A stretch of DNA of 42,158 nucleotides, taken from NCBI GenBank assembly GCA_038093975.1, contig JBBPTG010000210.1:1-42158 (forward strand), given 5' to 3'. Under the pieces are notes generated by a model. It searched no databases, was not told where the DNA came from, and worked only from the letters and a program-made list of their open reading frames with translations. The DNA comes from Chalciporus piperatus. Taxonomy: Eukaryota; Basidiomycota; Agaricomycetes; Boletales; Boletaceae. Below are positions 31,926-42,158 of the stretch, piece after piece (position 1 is the stretch's first letter; each line of letters opens with the position of its first letter). A program made the position numbers and the translations under genes.

Positions 31926-34900
31926 TCATCCAGCTAGGTCCTCGTGTTCGGACTGCTCGCCTTCTGTCTCGGCCTCGGGCGCGCCTTCGAATCGTGGCGG
32001 AGCCTTGTGCCCGTGTTCCCAATCCATGTGCTCAGCAGTTGCCGTCTTCCCAAACATCACCTGCGCATCCAAATATTTTCCATACCGCGACTTCTGCAGA
32101 CACGCGATCTTCTGCAGCGCGGACAAAATATCAGGATACTCCGCCAGGAACGGGTAGGTTGTTGCATCGATGCCGGCCGCATAAATACGCAAGCAACGGT
32201 CGGAGACGTCCCGAGGGGGGAAAGTGGCGGAAAAAGCAGAGGAGGTCAGTCCGAGGTCAGCTAGGATGGCTATGTATGGCCGGCCGTCCGAGCAACCACC
32301 AAGCGATCGGTGTTGTCGCGTAATGGCGTTCAAGGAGTTCTTGGAAGACGACTGTTGATCCTTTTCAGAAATGAAAATTTGCGACATTTCGTCGGTGTCT
32401 TTAAAGTAAATAGGGATCACTTTGTCAATGTGAGGCTGTCGGGGAGCACATTGCACTGCACTCGTTCGCTGCCAGTGACGAAGAGTCCACTGCTCCAAGC
32501 TATAGAAATGTGTGTTAGGACTGACGGGGCAGAACGGAAAGAAAACAACGAACGGTAGGTCACCACTAGCACCCGGCAGGTTTGCATCCATCGAGATCCA
32601 ATGTGAGAAGTTCACACAGGCATTCGCGAAACACGCGCGAATGCGCTGGCGGGCCTCATCCGATGCTCCGAAAACACGCTCCCCAAAGACAAACTCGAGC
32701 CAGCCCACAACTGGGATCATTTTGCAATCGAGCAGTTCTGATGACCACGGTCTCCCACTATTGTCGGTGTCTTGACTAACCAATCCTTCCTGACTGTGCT
32801 TGATATGCTTGCGGACATACAAATCTTTCGCGAGCAGCCAGAGCAACCGGCTGGCGAGTTCACCACGTTCGCCGATATTGATCATTCCCTGTCTGATCCT
32901 GCCCTCGAGCGTCTCCAAGGCGAGGGCCAGTCGGGAAGACGAGGAATGAAACTGACTTGCCGCAACACAAGACAGGAGCGGCTCTGAAGATAACTGGTAT
33001 AGGTCCAGCTGCGATCCAAAGTGGTCGAGAGGCATACCCGGAGATGACTAGTGACTGCGGTTTCCAAAGCCTGAACGGAGTCGGGGTGTCCCAGCGTCAC
33101 CTCCAATGCGAACCTTTGTCCAAATGCTGCGAGCACCTGTCCTATATTCTCGGGATCGAAGGATATCCTCCCAAAAAGCTTTCTCGAGGCGATATTGAGC
33201 ATTCCTTTGGAGTCATCGACAGTCTCAACAAGAGACTTCCATCTGTAGTTATTGGATAAATGTCAGGTAGCTGCATCAACCACGAAGGGAGATGGTATTA
33301 CAAGGGTCTTCCGTATGTCAGGATGTGAGAAATCTTGGCGATATCATCGGCGTTCACCTTGCCCAGCGCCGGTGCATGTTGATCCCATCCTAGCTGCGTA
33401 TAGGGGCGAAACAGTCGATGACCGTGAATAGCGATGCGTAGGGAATGATCTGAGAGATTCAATGAGTACCGAAAGGACATACACAAAACGACGCACTGAC
33501 GCTGCTTCATTCGGGGTACGAAGTCAGCAACCCTGGAAGTCGTGGAAGCGAACACGACCCAGATAGCATGTCGTTTGTGATGTGAATAAACATTGATCAC
33601 TCTAGTAAGAATGTCTGCAGGGCGATAGTATCCCTGGGGTTTACGGAGCGGATGTGCTTCATCAATCGCGAGGACAAATCTAGGTCGGGTGGCAGCGCCC
33701 TTGATGATGTCTTCGAGGTAAACACCCAGTGATCGATACACTTTGAGGAAAGCAGTCCGAGACAGATTAACAGTGTCACGATTCTCGCCCTGCAATCCTG
33801 GGATATTATTCAGCTCTGACCTTTATTCTGAAGGCACAGCGACACGTACCGGAAAGTGAGAATGTCCGAAGTTCTTCCGCAACTTGTTGCACAGCCGGAT
33901 CGCTTGATGGGCTAGAACGAGTGATAAGAGGCTGTACTAAGGTATAGGTCGTCACTTGCACATACACGTTGGAGCAGATTTCCCGCCACCGATCATAGCT
34001 GGTCTGGACCTTGGTGAAGAATTGGTTCCTGTCCTCAGCCTTGGAAAGATCCATGTTGCACAAGGTGTCCGTCCAGTGTTGGACAGCTTTGTCCGCGCCT
34101 TTTTCCGCAGCTGCGGTCTGGAGGAACGCCTGCGACGTTTCGAAAACAGCGGTCATGAAAGCTTCGCAGACGTGTGTGTACTCATCTTGCGAACCATTGG
34201 CAAAGGATTCCAAGATTCTGCATGGGATGGAATCTCGCAACGGAAAAGTCGTTGTATCGTTTTCGTCACGCAAGTTCATGTAGAGGACCACGACATTCCT
34301 CTTGCTTAGCTGACAGTCAAAATTGAGTGCAACAGGGACGCACGGAAAGAGGGAACTTATGCTTACCTCAGTTAATACTCTTGATTTTCCTGTCCCCGAG
34401 CTCTGGACAATGGAACAGAACTTTCCATAATATGGTTCCCGATAAGCGTGGGCTCGGAACAACCGTTCGTTGGTTTCCAAGTACTCGAAGAACCCATCAA
34501 CAGCCGCACCGAGAAATGGTACACAGAAGGACACCGATAACAGGTTGCGTTGCTCATCACCTGCATGCGGTATTGCCGTTAGCGATAGTTCTAAACCGAC
34601 AGACCGTACCAATTTAAACTGACTCATTTTGGTAGGTGCCTGAAGGATTTCTGCACGAGGAAGAAGTAAGGTTGAGTGGATGGCAAGCCACCGCTGGTAC
34701 GTACCGAGCAGTCTAATGGAGCGGTACTGCTTGATCGCCCAAGCTTCCCGCAACTTCTCCAGCAACAGAGGATACTCTTTGATGAGTTCCATCCCAAGAA
34801 ACTGTTTAGTGAAATAAAGGTTGTTCAAGCGACCACCAGAATGTTCGATTATAGCACAGAGTAGAGCGGTAGCGAAAGATATCGACAATCTCGTTATTGA

Positions 34901-35002
34901 GACCATGTCCTCGATGTCTGGGTCCCCGTTGACTTGAGCATCCAACTCCTCATGGAGGTCTCCGAGAGTGTCTTCGATCGTAGGGAGTTCATGGGGGGCC
35001 AT
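31926..35002 (-). pseudogene. P-loop NTPase family, copy 2 (one frameshift)
   Basis: Same exon layout as the intact copy at 38766-41833; exon 1 is 35002-34367. P-loop, Walker B, TQLGWDQ and YGRPL motifs are all open. One base is missing in the SYPSEP codons near 32989 (GAAGATAAC here, GAAGGATAAC in copies 1 and 3), which shifts the last exon and stops the protein about 40 codons later; the original frame then resumes and runs open to 31926. With a single lesion it may have died recently, or a sequencing error is possible. Its C-terminus is longer than in copy 3 (acidic tail EAETEGEQSEHEDLAG). Confidence 0.85.
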
Positions 35003-35044
35003 GATGAGGGTAGGAGTGCGACGATGGTGGCGATTTGCCAGGTG

Positions 35045-35054
35045 ATATTTATAT
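35045..35054 (-). promoter_or_regulatory. TATA box of NTPase copy 2
   Basis: ATATAAATAT on the minus strand, about 45 bp upstream of the ATG at 35002. The same box is kept in copy 3 (41876-41885) and, slightly changed, in copy 1. Confidence 0.55.
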
Positions 35055-35254
35055 GAAGTGTGAGCCACAGCAACGGGGATGAGGCGCAGTCACGGTGGTG
35101 GACCAGAGGCACAATCGAGCTACTGATCCGATGGACGACAATTGATCTGATCTGATGACAATGGAAGACAAACCCACAGTTTCATCATTATTCACCTCGA
35201 ATCTGAATAACAAATCGGTTGGGTGCACACAATGATCGGCGTGCACGCCCAAAG

Positions 35255-36332
35255 TTCGCGGGCCTCAAATACCATACAGTACACAAAAGGGTACTCCTCA
35301 TGTTTGAGAAGTGTTGTGAACGACGACAGCTAAGGCTACATCATTAACTTTATGTAATTTCACGGGCTATCGCGAATGATATCGTCGCCACTCACTCACC
35401 TCCAAGTCCGTCTCACAAACTTGAATGTCCCAACAACGGCCTTATTGAGAGTCCAGACTCAGCGTCCCAAGCCTACGAAACCTGCGGTTCAGACTCCACG
35501 GGTCCACTCCTGTGACGTGGTTGCTCGACTTGATTAACGCCTCGAAGTTCGAGTATGATTATGTCCAATCCATGGACGACGTTCGTACTGCCGAGCTCCA
35601 CAACTCCGTCTCATCTCTGGAACAAAAGTTCAAACCCAAATTCGCCAAGGTCAACTTGGGATAATTACCGTGACAGGCGAGGTGAACGAACTTGCTCCTT
35701 TTGGTTCAGTTGTTCGGCGACCTGGGAAACTTTGGCATCTTGGCCATGAATGCAGGTGAATGCTGTCAAGGACGAGATACGTTGTGCCAGGTTGTCCAGC
35801 TCGGCATTGACGCAGGCAAGCACGTTCTCTCCAGGAGCCTGAGCTTGACCAACGGCAAGGAAATGTGGCTTGCCATTGACGGAGTCCGATGGACGTTGTT
35901 CACGAGCACGAATAAGTGCGGTCAAGGTTGTCGTGTAAAAAGAGATATAAAGATCCAGGAAGGATTTCGGTTTCGTCTTCCCATATGGCCCAGCAGAGCT
36001 GCATGCAAAGGCAGAAGAGAGAATTCAGCGGTCGGGCACCATCATATGTGAGACGAACACCTCCCACGTGAGAGGAAACAACTCGCTCCATAATTTTGCG
36101 ACAGTGCGTGATGACTTGCCACCTACCCTGTTAACGTTCAATAGAGGGTTCAATAGAGGGTTCAATAGAGGGTTCCAGTCAGGGGTAGTGGATACTACCT
36201 ACTAATAGGGTAGAAAGCAATCAGTCATATATGTAACGAGTTTGATCATTTCTGTACAAATATCCATTTGAAACCAAACGGCATAGGGGGATGGGAATAT
36301 ACTAAAGGAGTAGAGAGTCACCGTGAAAGGAT
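35255..36332. other. Spacer with decayed coding pieces and a short tandem repeat
   Basis: No intact gene. A plus-strand piece near 35550-35660 reads VRTAELHNSVSSLEQKFKPK before a stop, and a minus-strand piece (about 35700-35850) reads VNAELDNLAQRISSLTAF; both have heptad-like spacing and may be gene remnants. At 36137-36172 the 12-bp unit TTCAATAGAGGG occurs three times in tandem. Confidence 0.45.
36137..36172. repeat. 3 x 12-bp tandem repeat
   Basis: Three perfect copies of TTCAATAGAGGG, likely a minisatellite that can vary in copy number. It precedes the region also found, in decayed form, near NTPase copy 1. Confidence 0.85.
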
Positions 36333-37486
36333 TCAAGCATTCGACAGAGGATACTCCGATCTCGGGATAGGTACAACGGGTTCATTAGAGTCTGGTGAAA
36401 CGAGTGCAATGTGACGGAGGCTAGGCCACAGGGCAGGGCCTTCTTGAGAGTAACCAGGAACCGGGATCCCTAGCGCTTCAGAGAAGCCTTTGGCATCTCG
36501 AGGAGTAATATACACCTCGGACGCGAGAGGAAACGACTCGATCCATGATTTCGCAATAGCGCATGATGACTTGCTGCCTAGGCCTGTGACGTTCAATAAG
36601 CAAAGCAACTGCACTAGCGGAAACTTTGGGGTGCCATTGATGCGGAGTTTCATCGACGCAAAGTATTGATCGACAACCTTCGACACTATCTCCGGGGGTA
36701 AAGCGAGTTCAAAGCGTCGTAGATTTGTCGCTCTCGTCATCTGGACAAAGTTTGAGACCTGGTGGTATGTGGTATGACCCATCCCACTAGGGGGATGGAG
36801 GATGAGCTCCTCAAGGCTCGGAAAGATTCAAAGAAGAACGTGTCAAGCGGCTCGGAACCAACCGGTCCATAGTGAAACCTTTCCAGGCGTAGTGAGGTCA
36901 ACAACGGGACCAAGCAGAGAAAGCGACACATTGTGGGTGGTCAACATACTTCGATATCCATGACTAGCAGGCTGAGCGAGGTTAGATTAGGGAGAGGGAT
37001 GTCTGTGTCCCTAACCACCGAGGTCGCGATGTTACCAGGTTCTCCAGTGTGCAGGTGCAGATAAGGTACGCTGACGTTCTTGAGGTTTGGGAAGAGCCGA
37101 CTAGCATCCCGAAGGAATTGGGACGGGAACCGACTGTGAGATTTCCCGGAACTGTCAGCCGATGGTTGGATGCGAGACAATAAGTCGGCAATGAACTGAG
37201 TCTGAGGAGAACGGCTTGAACTGTCGGAACAGATTACACTGGTGCACCTCCAGGGCCAATTGATCACTTCGAACCCGGGGAGAAGAAAAGGCTCCCCTCT
37301 CATCAACTGCCCATCAATAATTAATTCGATAGGTTGGTCGCGAGAGTGAACGATATGAAGGTAGTGATAGTAAGGCAATCCTGCGGAGAGCCATTCCCTG
37401 GCCACGAGGTACACCCTCGTCCACAACCTGGGAGCTCGAAAATCATAGCAAGTCGTCTGGAAGGCGATTGATGTAGACGAGGTCAT
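36333..37486 (-). pseudogene. F-box/LRR-like gene, 5' truncated
   Basis: The readable start (MTSSTSIAFQTTCYDFRA, then PRLWTRVYL) resembles the stretch just after the F-box in basidiomycete F-box proteins, but no F-box is found upstream: the duplicated block begins 89 bp away at 37575. Leucine-rich segments follow (LFPNLKNVSVPYLHLH, LPNLTSLSLLVMDIE, LTSLRLERF, LEELILHPPSG). A GTATGT intron starts after MDIE. Near 36811-36835 the frame changes by one base, either a frameshift or a second intron (AG/GTTTCA to CCGAG). It ends with RSEYPLSNA at 36333. Lost F-box plus possible frameshift favour a pseudogene. Confidence 0.65.
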
Positions 37487-37797
37487 TGTGCACGGAGGCT
37501 GCCTCCCGGCGCCTGGAGGATAGAAGTTCTGAGTTGGATATGGCTAGCCTAGTCACCAGGAGGCTTCCAGGTCCTTCCAGCGTTTGTGCAGCTCCCAACT
37601 GGTCAGCGCCGTACCAGTGTTGGGCCTAGATCGCCGCCTGTGCGTGGAGGAACTCGGCGCCGAGCCCCAGTCCTTGTACATCGGAAATATCTAGTCATTA
37701 TCCACCCAGAGCCCGTGAGCCCTCTCATGCGATACCATACAACCTTGATCGGTTAACCTATTCGCCATTCCAGCCATATGGGACGATCGGTCCTACT

Positions 37798-38511
37798 GAT
37801 AGTGGCGATCGCTTCAAGGACTTCAGGGCCACTACGCTGGCCAAGGTAGATCACCTCATCGAGCAGCTCCAAGCCCTCAACCTCTGTTTCACCGTCGAAT
37901 GTGCCGCCGAGGACAACGAGCCTGCAGCGCCAGTGATTCACCACCACCTCAACTTACACTTTACTCAGCACAAACTCGTTCTCGAGAGTCTTCCCGAGGC
38001 TTCCACGTCTGCGTCTGCCAATCGTCCTCAATGGACCTTTTTGATGACGCAAGGTCGACGGGTCACTGCCCTCGGTGTGAAACTCCATCCCGCGAAAGAA
38101 CCGCTCGAATCCATCACGCATAAGATGCTGTATCGCAACGCAGCCAAAATCTGCCAACCTTATACGGGGCATAAGCTGGTGTACATCGGTAGGTCGAAGA
38201 CAGTCGGGATACCGTAGTTCTGAGACTTACTTCACAAGTTTCAACGCACAACGTTATCATAGGTCCGTTGGGCGGTGGGGGAACTCACTATTGCCTCGCT
38301 CTGCGAGGTTGGAATCAACATCACACGGTGAACATCTGTGAAGCGCGTGATGAAATAGGTTGTGCGACGATGAGCTGCGTGTTAGAGGAGTCGAGCGAGG
38401 AGGTGAGTTGTCGTTCACTTGCACGTTCGACCTTCTTATGTTGCACAGAACTCTGAACGCGACGCTGTCGAAGAGCAGCTAGACGCTACCAACCATGCTC
38501 TCACCGCATGA
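37798..38511 (+). CDS. Small conserved gene of unknown function, copy B (5' end unresolved)
   Basis: Exons 37798-38188, 38263-38402 and 38449-38511, the same structure as copy A. A few residues differ (GRRVTALG for GRPVTALG, NRPQW for NRLQW, EIGCATMSC for EIDSATMSC); splice sites and stop are unchanged. In this copy the frame stays open upstream through the 13 bp missing from copy A, back to a stop before 37635, but contains no ATG there, so the start must lie in an unseen first exon or has been lost with the truncated left edge. Tail-to-tail with the intact NTPase gene. Confidence 0.55.
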
Positions 38512-38765
38512 TCCAGAACGAGATTGGGCAGAACCCACAGAACGACAGTCGCCGTCGTCCGGCAGGCTGTTCGATCGAGAGGCTTAAAACGTCAAAATTC
38601 TTCGCCCAAGGTAAATAGTATAACAGTGGTGGTACATGGCAGCTATCGGAATCTTTGTGCTACGCGAACATGAGGCTCATGTATAGTACAATAGTAAAAC
38701 AGAATACAAACTAGTCATCAGGAAAATGGCACCCCTGCGGGGGCTAGAGAGGCTGACGACGCTCC

Positions 38766-41700
38766 TCATCCAGCTACTCGTGGCAGTTCCTTCCCGTGTT
38801 CCCAATTCATGTACTCAGCGGTTGGCGCCTTCCCAAACCTCACCTGCGCATCCAAATATTTCCCGCGCGGCAGGTCATTCTCCGGTTGCTTTTGCAGAGA
38901 CACGATGTTCCGCAGCGCGAGCAACAGACCAGGATGTTTCTCCAGGCCCAGGAACTGATAGGTTGTGGTATCGATGCCGGCCGCATAAATGCGCAAGCAA
39001 CAGTCGTCGACGGGCCGAGCGGGGAACGTGGCGGACAACACAGAGGAGGTCAGTCCGAAGTCACATAGGATGGCTATGTATGGCCGGCCGGAGGAGAGGC
39101 GACCAAGCGATGGGTCGTTTCGCGTAATGTGGTTCAAGAATCTCTTGGAATCCGATTGTCGAGCCTTGTCAGAAATGAAAATTTGCGACATGTCGCCTGG
39201 CACCGGGACTGGGTTATTGGGGTCCTTAAAGTAAATAGGGATCACTTTGTCGATGAGAGGCTGGTTGTGAGTACATTGCACTGCACTCGTTCGCTGCCAG
39301 TGACGAAGTGTCCACTGGTCCAAGCTATAGAAAAGTGTGTTAGAACTGGTGTCGCAGGACAGAAAGAAAACAACGAACGGTAGGTCATTGTAACCGCCTG
39401 ACACGTTCGAATCCATCGAGAGCCAATGGGAGAAGTTCACACAGGCATTCGCGAAACACGCGCGAACGCGCTGGCGGTCCTCATCCGATGGTCCGAAAAC
39501 ACTCTCCCCAAAGACAAACTCGAGCCAGCCCACAACTGGGATCATTTTGCAATCGAGCAGTTCTGCTGACCATACGTCCCCTCCGGGGGCAGGAGGGACC
39601 AATCCGTCCTCACTGTTGGTGATCTTCTCGCGGACATACAAATCTTTCGCGAGCAGCCAGAGCAACCGGCTGGTGAGTTCACCATGTTCGCCGATATTGA
39701 TCATTCCCTGTCTGATCCTGCCCTCGAGCGTCTCCAAGGCGAGGGCCAGGTGGGAAGATGAGGAATGAAGCTGACTTGCCGCAACACAAGACAGGAGCGG
39801 CTCTGAAGGATAACTGGTATAGATCCAGCTGCGATCCAAAGTGGTCGAGAGGCATATCCGGAGATGACTAGCGACTGCGGTTTCCAAAGCCTGAACGGAG
39901 TCGGGGTGTCCCAGCGTCACCTCCAATGCGAACCTTTGTCCAAATGCTGCGAGCACGTGTCCGATATCTTTGAAACTGCAGTCTCCGCCCCCAAAAAGCT
40001 TTTTCGAGGCTATAGCGAGCATTCCTTGGGGGTTATCGACCGTCTGAAGAAGAGATTTCCATCTGAAATATTGGTTCAAGGTCAGGGAACTGCATCAACA
40101 ACGAAGGGAGATGGTATTACAAGGGTCTTCCGTATGTCAGGATGTGAGAAATCTGGGCGATATCATCGGCGTTCTGGCCCAGCGCCTGTGCATGTTGATC
40201 CCATCCTAGTTGCGTGTAGGGTGGAAACAGTTGATGACCGTGAATAGCGATGCGTAGCGAAGGATCTGAGAAATTCAATGAGTACCGAAAGCACATACAG
40301 ACAACGATGCACTGACGGTGGCGATTTGGGGGTGAGAAGTCAGCAACCCTAGAAGTTGTGGAAGCGAACACGACCCAGATAGCATGTTTGGCGTGATGTG
40401 AATAAGCATTGATCACTCTAGTAAGAATGTCGGCAGGGCGATATTCCTTCGCTGACTGTGAGGCCGATGTCCGAGGTTTACCGAGTGGATGTGCTTCATC
40501 AATCGCAAGGACAAATCTAGGTTGGGTGGCAGGGCCCTTGATGATACGTTCGAGGTAAGCACCCAGTGATCTGTACGCTTGGAGGAAAGCAGTCCGAGAC
40601 AGATTAACAGTGTCACGATTCTCGCCCTGCAATCCTGGGATATTATTCAGCTCTGACCGTTATTCTAAAGGAACAGCGACATGTACCGGAAAGTGAGAGT
40701 GTCCGAAGTTCGTCCGCAACTTGTTGCACATCCGGATCGCTTGACGGGCTAGAACGGGTGATAAGAGACCGTACTAAAATATAGGTCGTCACTTGCACAT
40801 ACACGTTAGAGCATATTTCCCGCCACCGATCATAGCTGGTCTGGACTTTGAGAAAGAACTCGTTCCTGGCAACGTTGGAAAGCTCCATGTTGCACAAGGT
40901 GTTCGTCCAGTGTTGGACAGCTTTGTCCACGCCTTTTTCCGCAGCTGCGGTCTCAAGGAACGCCTGCGACGTCTCGAAAAGAGCGGTCATGAAAGCTTCG
41001 CAGACGTATGTGTACTCATCTTCCGAACCATTGGATTCCAAGATTGTGCATGGGATGAGATCGCGAAACGGAAAACCCCTTGTATCGTATTCGTCACGTA
41101 GGTTGATGTAGAGGACCACGACGTTCCTCTTGCTTAGCTGACAGTCAAAATTGAGTGCCACACGGACGCAGGGAGAGAGGGAAACGCTGACCTCAGTTAA
41201 GACTCTTGATTTTCCTGTGCCCGAGCTCTGGACAATGGAACAAAACTTTGCATAATATGGAGCGTCATGTTTGTGGGCTCGGAACAGCCGTTCGTGGTTT
41301 TCCAAGTACTCGAAGAACCCTTCCACAGCCGCACCGAGGAATGGCGCACGGAAGGACGCCGATAACTGTTTGCGTTGCGCGTCATCTGCATGCGGTATTG
41401 CCATTAGCGATAGTTCTAAACCGACAGACCGTACCAAATTAAACTGACTCATTTCGATAGGTATTGCCGGTGCCTGAAGGATTTCTGCACGAGGAAGAAG
41501 TAAGGTTGAGTCGATGGCAAGCCACCGCTGGTACGTACCGAGCAGTCTAATGGAGCGGTACTGCTTGATCGCCCAAGCTTCCAGCAACTTCTCCAGCAAT
41601 AGAGGATACTTTTCGATGAGGTCCATCCCAAGGGACTTTTTAGTGAGATAAACGTTGTTCAAGCGACCACCAGAATGTTTGATTATAATACAGAGTAGAG

Positions 41701-41833
41701 GGAGAGTGGAATATTCCGACAATGTCGTTGAGACCATGGCCTCTATGTATGGGTCCCCGTTGACTTGAGCATCCAACTCCTCATGAAGGTCTCCGAGAGT
41801 GTCTTCGATCGTAGGGAGTTCATGAGGGGCCAT
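38766..41833 (-). CDS. Large P-loop NTPase of an expanded Agaricomycete family (intact)
   Basis: Function unknown. Exons 41833-41192, 41137-40687, 40634-40317, 40265-40121 and 40062-38766 give 950 residues without interruption. Residues 203-209 are a Walker A-like SSGTGKS, residues 404-413 a Walker B RFVLAIDEAH; other strong motifs are WVVFASTTSRVADFSPP, PPYTQLGWDQHA, ISHILTYGRPLWKS, GELTSRLLWLLAKDLYVR, NACVNFSHWLSMDSN, QWTLRHWQRTSAVQC, LIDKVIPIYFK and PYIAILCDFGLTSS. From memory this resembles very large families in mushroom genomes, some discussed with Crinkler-type effectors; I cannot verify that link. A STAND-like or AAA-like ATPase is an alternative. The start at 41833 is chosen over an upstream ATG (41899) because the latter precedes the TATA box region. 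Confidence 0.8.
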
Positions 41834-41875
41834 GATGAGGGTAGGAGTGCGACGATGGTGGCGATTTGCCAGGTG

Positions 41876-41885
41876 ATATTTATAT
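41876..41885 (-). promoter_or_regulatory. TATA box of NTPase copy 3
   Basis: ATATAAATAT on the minus strand about 45 bp before the ATG at 41833, identical to copy 2. Confidence 0.55.
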
Positions 41886-42070
41886 GAAGTGTGGGCCACA
41901 GCAACGGGGATGAGGCGCAGTCACGGTGGTGGACCAGAGGCACAATCGATCTACTGATCCGGTGGACGACAATTGATCTGATCTGATGACAATGGAAGAC
42001 AAACCCACAGTTTCATCATTATTCACCTCGAATCTGAATAACAAATCGATTGGGTGCACACAATGATCGG

Positions 42071-42140
42071 TTTATTGTTCGTAGAGCGTGCCCTGTTTCA
42101 TTTGATGAAACAATGGGCGAAAAAAACAATGGGGGCATAC
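42071..42140. mobile_element. 70-bp insertion with flanking CGG, MITE-like
   Basis: Present in repeat copy B and absent from copy A, where GATCGG runs directly into CGTGCACGCCC. The insert is bounded by CGG on both sides and contains the hairpin GTTTCAT-TTG-ATGAAAC. It may be a very small non-autonomous element or a filler insertion. Confidence 0.45.
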
Positions 42141-42158
42141 CGGCGTGCACGCCCGAAG

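Larger units (their letters stand above)
30721..35254. repeat. Large direct repeat, copy A
   Basis: About 4.53 kb repeated at 37575-42158, offset 6,854 bp at the left edge. It holds the small gene (+) and NTPase copy 2 (-), tail-to-tail. Flanks and the small gene are almost identical between copies; the NTPase middle is clearly less alike. No terminal inverted repeats or target duplication were seen, so it looks like a segmental duplication. Confidence 0.9.
37575..42158. repeat. Large direct repeat, copy B (runs off the window)
   Basis: Second copy of 30721-35254. The left edge falls in the middle of an open frame whose upstream part exists only at copy A, so B is probably the derived copy. 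TTCCAG occurs on both sides of the joint, a possible microhomology. Relative to A it has 13 extra bp near 37772, lost about 25 bp after the small gene, and gained 70 bp near its right end. Confidence 0.9.

Noticed and set aside
33956..34309. Plus-strand frames found in all three NTPase copies (also 15026 and 40793)
   Set aside because: Antisense to the conserved NTPase exon 2; their conservation follows from that of the coding strand, and copy 3 shortens the frame.
34570..34618. Possible intron GTACGG...GCAG in NTPase exon 1
   Set aside because: It has a good branch site, but removing 49 nt would put the P-loop out of frame with the conserved upstream exon; reading through keeps one frame in copies 2 and 3.
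30721..42158. The large direct repeats as a transposon or Helitron
   Set aside because: No terminal inverted repeats, target duplications, transposase, or TC/CTRR ends were seen; one edge lies inside an open frame.
1..42158. tRNA, rRNA or other structured RNA genes
   Set aside because: Read on both strands for tRNA arms and rRNA cores by eye; none convincing. A covariance-model scan would be needed to exclude small ncRNAs.

Overview
The window is nuclear DNA of a filamentous fungus, most likely an Agaricomycete (Basidiomycota). Genes are split by many 45-80 nt introns with CTNAY-like branch sites, some exons are only 21-37 nt, housekeeping genes are tightly packed, and there is a multicopy ~950-residue P-loop NTPase of a kind I associate with expanded families in mushroom-forming fungi. 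The placement is inference from gene content; no rRNA, tRNA or mitochondrial marker was seen.

Positions 1-25,000 are mostly conserved core genes, and I could splice each so that all exon phases agree: MBF1 (47-746, +), gamma-tubulin (953-3009, -), an FG-repeat nuclear basket nucleoporin (3755-7367, -), YME2 (7624-11053, +), an F-box protein (11244-12869, +), TRAPPC13 (16756-19050, +), V-ATPase subunit H (19223-21144, -), mitochondrial ribosomal protein mL46 (21270-22283, +) and D-lactate dehydrogenase (22453-24949, -). Two gene pairs share short divergent promoters. Inside this core lies a dead copy of the NTPase gene (13041-16078) with a relic of an F-box-type gene beside it. A broken mitochondrial-nuclease (NUC1/EndoG) fragment follows at about 25,085.

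Positions 25770-30562 are a complete 4,793-bp DNA transposon: 207-bp terminal inverted repeats differing at one position, flanked by TA on both sides. It carries an intact five-exon DD34E (Tc1/IS630-type) transposase and a second intact five-exon gene for a 704-residue protein with an N-terminal zinc-cluster-like cysteine motif and a C-terminal SAM-like domain. This two-gene mobile element is the best candidate for an undescribed system.

Positions 30721-42158 hold a 4.5-kb block present twice in direct orientation (30721-35254 and 37575-window end). Each block pairs a small gene of unknown function (+) tail-to-tail with the NTPase gene (-). The second block carries the only intact NTPase (950 residues); the first has a one-base frameshift. 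Between the blocks is an F-box/LRR-like gene that has lost its 5' end at the block junction. Comparison of the three NTPase copies shows a mosaic of similarity suggesting gene conversion.
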